The translations under genes and the position numbers were made by a program. From Elmis aenea (taxonomy: Eukaryota > Arthropoda > Insecta > Coleoptera > Elmidae): 64,000 bases of DNA. Of the stretch, positions 57,346 to 64,000 are shown in pieces (position 1 is the first letter of the stretch; each line of letters begins with the position of its first letter). The stretch is taken from contig OX393577.1 of NCBI GenBank assembly GCA_947652605.1, positions 4,278,868-4,342,867 of the forward strand, written 5' to 3'. The notes beneath the pieces were generated by a model that saw only the letters and a program-made list of their open reading frames with translations, had not been told where the DNA came from and searched no databases.

Positions 57346-58428
57346 AAAAAACCTTGAACATACATAACTTTGTTAGTATAATCTACTAAAATATACATAT
57401 TAAGTAATTGGATTTTAATTAAAAAGGTGTCAAATACTTTTTTTCAATTATTTAATAGTTTTTTAACACTTTATGTATGGTATTTATGTTAATAGGCAAA
57501 AAAACTTAAAAAAAATATATGTTTTATAGAACTATTTCTACTTAAAATATGTCAAGCTTTTCAGTAGGCATAGCTATAAGATAGTAAGATAGGTCACATA
57601 AGTAAATATTTTGATAAAAACATAAAAATCATTGAAAAAATTTAAGTGAGCATACACACCTTCATTTTTTAAATAACAAACGCCAATATTATTAGAATGT
57701 TAATTGTTATTTTGTCACGCACCTATTAAGGTTTTGTTGGGTTTGAGGTTACAGCTGTCTGGTGGAAATTTATTAGGTTTTCAAAGCAGCGCCTGGCATG
57801 TTCTCTCGACGGTGTGTTTGAAAAATCATGTAAATGCTAACGCATTTTTGTCATATATTTAACGTAATTTGAATTAAATTTGGAATGATGTCTTACTCCA
57901 TTTAATAATAACGTTATTTTTAATCAGCAACCCATTGATTAGTGAGAAATTGAATTCATTAAGTGATTAGTTTACTTAAAACTTAATTATTGTTTGTGCA
58001 GGGTGAAAGTTTTCTATCGCTTGACAAAGAATTGGATTTGCCGTTTTGTCTGTAGATTCATAATTCTGTTTATATTTAGCTGTATTCACTTATGGCAATA
58101 GTGAAGAAACCTAAAAACTTGAAAGTACGATATAAGATATCGTATTTAATTGCCAAAAATTGTGTAAATAACAATCACTTAATCAGTAATTTTAACTGGC
58201 ATAAATGTTAATATTTATTCTTTCGTAATCAGATTAATTACAAAGCAAGTAAATTACAGCATATATTTAAACAAAGTAAAAACGTAACCAATTACTTTTA
58301 ACAATCAGCACATCATTCTTGTTAATCGAAATTTTTCAAGTGGAAATATATTAACTAAGCCATTTTCGTGACATTGCAAAGGTTTGTGAAATAGCTACAC
58401 TTTCATGAAAAAAGCTCATATTGTAACT
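57346..58428. other. AT-rich spacer
   Basis: No gene recognised on either strand. Confidence 0.5.
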
Positions 58429-60022
58429 GTAGAGGGTGGTCCAAATTCGATGGGTTTACATGGGTATCTCGCTTAATATTTAAGATAGAGGTACAGTTAA
58501 ATTACCAAAAATATGCAGTTTTTTTGGGACAAAATTTTATCATTTGCGGTTATTAACAAAAAACTGTTTTCTTGTCATAGTTATGATGTGATATATCTTT
58601 TGTTGTTGTAAATATCAAACAAAAAATATTAAGATTTTTTTTAGATATCTTTATGTAGAGTTTGATGATACTAAAAAATATTTTTTACGCTTGCTTTCAA
58701 AAAGTTATGACACAAACTTACCTTTTTTTAAATAGAAGCTTTAGTTGGCTATGACCTATTTATTCTTTATTTTTCCCTTTCCAAAGGTACAGGGTTGAAG
58801 TATTTATTTTCAATAATACGCAAGTTACAAAGGTTTTTCATTTTTTTTTAAGAGAAACATCAGTTTAAACACAAAGTAGGCTGTGAAAACAAAAACAAAC
58901 AAGATTTGAACAAAAGATAAACAATACTATAATCAGAATCAGCAGTTATGTAAAAAATATGAAACGATTTATTTGTATTAATCGACTCTTAGGTTAATAT
59001 AAAGGGTGTTTTTTAAATATTGCAACAAAATCCGGGAGGTGATTGAATTCCTTATCAAAAATGTAAAGAGGACTTTTACATAACTTTTTCCCTAAGACGT
59101 CTCCTTTAGGAGTTACACCCCCCTAAAGAGAAGGGGTAAAATTAGTTTTTTATTTTATTTCTTAAATTTGGAGATGTGTAGGAGAATGATATTTAGTAGA
59201 TGATTTATACTTATTGAAAGGTTTCCAATAGTAACTTTTTTAATTATCTCCCACCTTTACAAGGGGCTAAAGAGTTCGACCCCTGTTGATTCTTTTATCA
59301 GAACTTTTTGGAGGCTTGATATTATGCAATTAAAATTATTTTTTTTATAGCTTGAGTTCGGCCAGTTCATTTTGAAATACCCTACCATACACAGGGTGTT
59401 CCAGTATATTACCCACTACTCTTGAAGCTGAAAACCAAAATCGATTAGATAAGCAATTGTATAAAATTTTGACATGATTTTTAATCAATTTTTAAATTCT
59501 CGAAAAATTCTATTTGCTATTGGTATGATATTTGGTAGACGTTTTGTATTTATTAAAAGGTTCCCATAGTTATATCACCCAACTCCCATCGTCACAAGGG
59601 GCTGAAAAGTATTAGTTTTTAAATCAGAATTTTTCGAAGTTTGCAGTTTAATTTGTAAGCTTGATTTATTTAGATACTTTTATTTATTCTTTAACTTTTC
59701 CTGCAAAACCTACATTTTTTGGGTAAAAAATAAGACAAGTGAACATGCACTATTAAATTAAATATTCTAAAATAAAACGCATCATTTTGGTGGTTACCAT
59801 GGTTTGTTTATGTTCATAATGGGTAGAATATGACACATTATAAATATGACAAGAAAACAGTTTTTCGCTAAAAACTCAAAAACTGGAAATGATAGAATAT
59901 TATTGAGAACGGTTCTGAGTTTGTCTCAAGAAACTGCACATTTTTGGTAATTTAACCGTTTTTCTACCTTGACTATTAAGCGAGATACCCATGTAACCCC
60001 ATCGAATTTGGACCACCCTGTA
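58429..60022. mobile_element. Composite foldback element with nested units
   Basis: Outer arms: GAGGGTGGTCCAAATTCGAT at 58,432 pairs with ATCGAATTTGGACCACCC at 60,001, and the match continues through ATGGGTATCTCGCTTAATA and ACCAAAAATATGCAGTTT for about 190 bp. The left half carries the internal block AGTTGGCTATGACC at 58,742. Into it are inserted two partial units of the gene 1 intron family: about 59,000-59,350 and 59,520-59,830, separated by a piece starting ACACAGGGTGTTCCAGTAT. Confidence 0.8.
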
Positions 60023-60540
60023 CATTCTCACGAGGAATAGAACAAAAATTTTCCAAAATAAATTGGTAAAAATAACTTTAAGTCATTTACAGTGAGCGCT
60101 TAATCATTTAGCAATATTTTGGAAAGTAAAAAGTTTGAGAAATAGCATGCAATATTTGTTTCAAGTTTTCATGAACACCCAAACCTTGAACAAACTGCAG
60201 ATATGTGTGAATGAAATTTAAAATGCTACAGTTACTATTTGAAAAGCCCTTCATTGATATTTCAAGGCCTCAAGGATCAAATAGCACGGATATGAAATTA
60301 AAATTTGCACGGATAATTATTAATAATCTTAATAAAACTGCGTGATTCAGGTCTTTATCTACTTGAACTAATTGTAAAACCGAGCGCCATTCGATACCGT
60401 GATATAGTTATCGTGGCAAAGAAGCAATACCGTACTTCGGATTAATTGCAACACATATAGTACGATTTCAGACAATCACTGACCACCACGATGGCTGGGT
60501 AAAATGTAACAGTTCGAAGGTCGTACAAGAATGACCGATC
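60023..60540. other. Upstream region of gene 6
   Basis: No coding frame. From about 60,380 the composition becomes more GC-rich, consistent with a proximal regulatory region, but no site is named with confidence. Confidence 0.4.
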
Positions 60541-60615
60541 CGGAATGACGTCACATGTATTTCCGTGGGTGAATGCTATAAAACAACGAGGGTTCCCTGA
60601 AACTGTATCAGTCTT
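60540..60615 (+). promoter_or_regulatory. Gene 6 core promoter with CRE palindrome
   Basis: TGACGTCA at 60,546-60,553, TATAAAA at 60,577-60,583, and a consensus arthropod initiator TCAGT at 60,608-60,612, 31 bp from the TATA start. TGACGTCA is the binding site of CREB/ATF-type bZIP factors. The module of genes 1-4 is absent. Confidence 0.82.
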
Positions 60616-60649
60616 TCACACAGGCAGAATAACACAGACCTCTTACAAA

Positions 60650-61117
60650 ATGTTTAAATTGGTGGTGTTGTCTGCTTTGTTGGCCGTGGCCGCAGCCAAA
60701 CCCGGTTATCTTCACGGTGCAGGTCTTGGTTACACCGCATTAGCAGCCCCCGCCGTTGCTTATCCATCCGCTGTAAGCCATCAGTCAAGAACCGATGTAG
60801 TAAGCAGCCCAATCGTTTCTACCTACGCCGCCCCAGCTGTTGCAACCTACGCCGCTGCCCCAGCTATTGCAGCTTACGCCGCCCCAGCAGTTGCCATCCC
60901 AGCTGCCGTTAGCCAACAATACAGAACCGACGTCGTCAGCAGACCCGTCGTGGCCAGCTATGCTGCCGCTGCTCCCTTAGCTGTTGCCTCCCCATTGGCT
61001 TATGGTGGTTATGCTGGATACACCGGTTACTCTGGATTGGGCTACAATGGACACTTGGGATATTCTGGATTAGGCATCGCCAAAACTTTGGGTTACGGCT
61101 TGGCTCACGGTTGGTGA
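60650..61117 (+). CDS. Gene 6: secreted Ala/Tyr-rich cuticle protein (155 aa, single coding exon)
   Basis: The start ATG at 60,650 (MFKLVVLSALLAVAAA) is chosen over an in-frame ATG at 60,545 because that one lies upstream of the TATA box, and because the chosen start gives a clean signal peptide with cleavage before KPGYL. The mature part has two repeats, AVSHQSRTDVVSSPIV and AVSQQYRTDVVSRPVV, embedded in TYAAPAVATYAAAPAIAAYAAPA, then a Gly-Tyr tail (GYAGYTGYSGLGYNGHLGYSGLG). Ala-rich cuticle proteins with such S(H/Q)Q-RTDVV blocks are common in insects; the family name is from recall. Unlike genes 1-5 there is no intron after codon 4. Confidence 0.88.
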   Translation: MFKLVVLSALLAVAAAKPGYLHGAGLGYTALAAPAVAYPSAVSHQSRTDVVSSPIVSTYAAPAVATYAAAPAIAAYAAPAVAIPAAVSQQYRTDVVSRPVVASYAAAAPLAVASPLAYGGYAGYTGYSGLGYNGHLGYSGLGIAKTLGYGLAHGW

Positions 61118-61215
61118 ACATTTTCCAACTAAAGTTCGACTGATCTAGTTACCAAAAAAAACTGTATTAAATTTATAAAATGTAGTATTGTACAGTTTTG
61201 TAAATTTTTGTTCAG

Positions 61216-61221
61216 AATAAA
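61216..61221 (+). terminator. Gene 6 poly(A) signal
   Basis: AATAAA 98 bp past the stop codon. Confidence 0.72.
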
Positions 61222-61291
61222 TTATTATTTTGGTACTTCATGTCTTTATTATTCTCATCCACATCAGAGGTGACCATTTTTTTGAGTTGAA

Positions 61292-61425
61292 GTCAGGGAT
61301 GAAATAACGTTTTAAATCGTTACGTTATTGCATACATTTATTTATTATTTGTTTCCGTTACTTGACGTTATAAATAACATTAAAAAAATGAATCGTTATG
61401 TTTTATAACGTTATGTGGATAATGA
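61292..61425. mobile_element. Possible hAT-type element end with TAACGTT repeats
   Basis: CAGGGATGAAATAACG at 61,293 resembles a hAT-type terminus, and the following 120 bp repeat AACGTTA/CGTTATT. No right end found; the TATACAGAGTGGTCC element starts directly after. Confidence 0.4.
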
Positions 61426-61990
61426 TATACAGAGTGGTCCACATAGAAGGACCACTATTGGGATCTCGTAAAGGGTAAGAGCTATAAAGAAGTTTAAATT
61501 AGATAAATCGTTTCCCTTTCTGAGAACTATTTAGTGATGCTATAATGCTTTTAAAAAGCTACATGGCACGCTTGAAAATAAACAAAAATCATAATAAGCT
61601 TTTTCCTTAAATCGTTAATAACTCGGTTGTACTTGATGGTATAAAAATATTTTTGGGGAAAAAGTTGTTCATTTTTTTAAGATATTACACTTTTACTTCA
61701 TTATTTCTTATGGACCGTCATGTTGGATTTGGAACTACATTTTTTTAAGCACTGTAAAATGAAAACATTCATTTGTTTCAATATTGTTTAAATTCATGGC
61801 ACTCTATAGCTACATAGGTAATTTTTAATGAATTTTATTTGTTTTGAGCCTAAATATCAAAATAAATAAATTGAACCTTGTATTATTAAAAAGAGGAGAA
61901 AAAAATTACTCATGAGGTCATAGCCAACTATGGTTTCCATTTAAAACAATGCAAGTTTGTAGTTTTTTTAAGAACTTAAACAACATTGAA
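61426..61990 (+). mobile_element. Sibling of the gene 5 intron element, truncated
   Basis: Starts TATACAGAGTGGTCCACATA, then CCACTATTGGGATCTCGTAAA and AAGAAGTTTAAATTAGAT as at 50,832, and contains the internal block CATGAGGTCATAGCCAACTA at 61,913. The nested hAT-type insert of the 50.8-kb copy is absent. No right arm was identified. Confidence 0.75.
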
Positions 61991-64000
61991 ACAAATGAAT
62001 GTTTAAAAAATATTGATATACATATATTTACTTGTAATGATACTTTGTATTTTTATATTTTCGGTAGTAATAAAAAAATCATGACTCAGTTAGACTTGAA
62101 GATATTGTTTCCAATTTTATATTTTTACAATCGCTATAAAAACCTTACAATTCATTCTTGATTTCCAAATTTTTCTTAAAAAAAAAAATTATTTTAAAAT
62201 TATTGGATCTTTCTATAGTATTGGAATTGCAGTTTGTAGTTCAGAAACAGAAGATTTTAGATTCGTCTTTAGCTCCTTAAGGGATGGTGTTACCAAAATA
62301 CTCGAAAACCTGACTTAACTAATCTAACCTGACCTCACTTGATCTGACCTCAAATTTTCTATAGCAAAAATAAAAATATTCACTTAGTTTTCTGTTTTGT
62401 AAAACAAGCTTCATTATTTTTATTAATTTTGTGTAATGTTTTTTAAGTTTTATAGCAAACTAATAATTTTTATAGCAAAAAAAATTTTTGTATCGAAAAA
62501 TGATAATACATTTTGAGAATTTAATTTCTACTCATGTAAAACAGTTTGCCCCAACCAAAGTTAAATGTGTCAAACTTGTATTTTAAGAATTACATGAACT
62601 GAAGCGCTTTTTAAAGAATACGTTATACATTCATGTTCTAAACTTTGAAAATTTTTCTATTATCTAAGCCAGGCCATTTTTTTAAAATCAAAATGTGCTT
62701 CAAATGTAGTATTTTAATTTAAGATTATTTTAATTGATAATATAAATAACTGTAAATGTGTTGTCATTTGCTAAACATTCATTTTGCTGTTATAATTGGA
62801 TGTATGCAAGTATGCAGCAAAATTATTAGCAAACACGTACAGTTATTATAACGCGGATATATATCGCACACAATGGCTTTAATTGCCACAATTAACATGT
62901 GTGTTTGTACGAATGAACAGACCATTAATGTCTGAAATTATTTATTGTCTTAATACCATACAAGTTTAACATAATTACCACAATTTTTGTGAAAGCGCAA
63001 GTGTTCTTTAAATTGTGTAAAGTTACATACTGCGTTTCTTAAATAGGTACCTACACAAATTATACTTCACGCTTTAAGTAGGCGTTGGAAAACAAAAACT
63101 AGGCTGAAATTTATTTGTTTTTTGTCTTGCCGTTGTTATTGTTATCGACAAATTAGTATCTACAACGAAAAGTTAAGGCAAACTGCTGGTGTAGCATTGA
63201 GATTTTATTGTTATTAGCGAAATATGTTCGTATAAGTTAGTTGGAACACTATGTTCAGTATTGGGTGTTGCCAATAGGGCAATATGTACCGTGTGTATTT
63301 TAAAAATATTTAAAGCACACCGCTATAAATAACGTTCTGGTTCATATCACGATAATTATTGCAATATGTGGAAACAACCAAGTTTCCACATATTCCACAT
63401 TAATGCCAAACCATTATTGCAGAACAATGACCAACTGTGAGTTATTTATTCCATGAACCTTGACGTGTTTTTATTTTACTTGAAAAAAGTGACTGACTAT
63501 TAAATTTTTAATTTTGGTTGTAATGATACGTTACAATTATAATTTTATACGGTTTAACACACTGTTCTTAAACTTGTATGTAATAACCGTGTGTTGTGTC
63601 ACAAGTGCGTTAGAGTACAACAAAAATGGTAATAGGGTTCCCCTTGGACACGTTCTGATTCGTTCAACCAACACTAAGAGTGCAAGGTTAATTATAAAGT
63701 CATTGACAATAAATCCTCCTAGGCTAATAGAAACTTTAGTTGATTAAATATTTAAGCATAGTTAAAGCTTTTAAGATTTTAAAGAACCTAATTACGTATG
63801 ATTTGCATGTGAGAAACAAAAGAAATGGTACTGCTTAGGAATGATCTCTGCAGTCAAACAAAAATGAGAAAGATCAGACAGGAACAAGGAAAAAACTAAA
63901 ATGTGCAATGTTAGGGACAAGGACAAATTTTACTTTTATTTCCTAAATTTAAGAAAATAAATAATACCCTTGTAGACATAAATATTATTTTTATTTAAAG
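61991..64000. other. AT-rich gene-free end of window
   Basis: No gene recognised. TAACCTGACCTCACTTGATCTGACCTC lies near 62,322-62,350. A 77-codon + frame at 63,514-63,747 has a hydrophobic N-terminus but no promoter, splice or family support. Confidence 0.45.

Noticed and set aside
60545..60649. In-frame upstream ATG for gene 6
   Set aside because: It lies upstream of the TATA box and initiator, so it cannot be in the main transcript, and it would bury the signal peptide behind 35 residues.
62322..62350. CCTGACC/CTGACCTC repeats resembling telomere-type CCTGA or nuclear receptor half-sites
   Set aside because: Only a few irregular copies, no array and no consistent spacing; too little to support either reading.
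63514..63747. 77-codon frame with hydrophobic start as a possible secreted protein
   Set aside because: No TATA or initiator at the right distance, no splice pattern like the neighbours, ordinary AT-rich codon use and no recognisable family.
1..64000. CRISPR arrays, operons, phage or bacterial defence systems
   Set aside because: TATA promoters, GT-AG introns, AATAAA signals and insect-type transposons show eukaryotic nuclear DNA; no regularly spaced short repeats of CRISPR type are present.

Overview
This window reads as nuclear DNA from an insect, most likely a beetle. It is very AT-rich, has short intron-containing genes for secreted low-complexity cuticle-type proteins, and is packed with transposon debris. 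The species cannot be fixed from sequence alone. No tRNA, rRNA, CRISPR array or bacterial-type operon was seen.

Six protein-coding genes are recognised, all on the + strand, at about 17.9-19.95, 25.95-28.36, 31.9-32.4, 37.6-38.1, 50.2-52.7 and 60.65-61.1 kb. All encode small secreted proteins with an N-terminal signal peptide (MFKL/MFKV/MYKI start) followed by Ala/Val/His/Gly/Tyr- or Trp-Asn-Gly-rich low-complexity sequence. In five of the six, an intron falls exactly after codon 4, inside the signal peptide; the sixth lacks it. Genes 1-4 are paralogues: they share a core built around SHATSYANSNxLxVHATPVV, and a roughly 60-80 bp promoter module (CAGCCCTTG, TTAAAGGG, CAGTGGGGC, then TATATAA) directly upstream. 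Genes 3 and 4 are a recent tandem duplication that carries its flanks with it and has GWNNG repeat tails. Genes 5 and 6 belong to Ala-Pro-rich (AAPA/AAPV) cuticle protein types and have different promoters. The cluster looks like a set of structural cuticle genes expressed together in epidermis; that is inference from protein type and promoter similarity.

The rest is mobile DNA. 0-17 kb holds a 749-bp palindromic foldback element, decayed Tc1/mariner-like and non-LTR (Jockey-like and RTE-like) coding remnants, and two hAT-type elements, each with a perfect 8-bp target duplication, inserted into old retroelement coding sequence. The introns of genes 1, 2 and 5 contain large inverted-repeat or dispersed elements. 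21.6-22.8 kb is another hAT-type element with perfect 8-bp duplications. 30.6 and 35.3 kb are two near-identical Helentron-like elements. 33.1-33.9 and 38.9-39.9 kb are foldback elements. 47.8-49.9 kb is a hAT-type element with two smaller hAT-type elements nested in it. 53.06-53.58 kb is a short 184-bp tandem satellite. 55.6-57.2 kb is an RTE-like reverse transcriptase remnant split by a 564-bp solo LTR. 58.4-60.0 kb is a composite foldback. Several otherwise different elements with TACAGGGTG-type ends share one internal block containing TAGTTGGCTATGACC. Long stretches between these, especially 39.9-42.8, 43.3-45.5 and 62.2-64.0 kb, show no gene.
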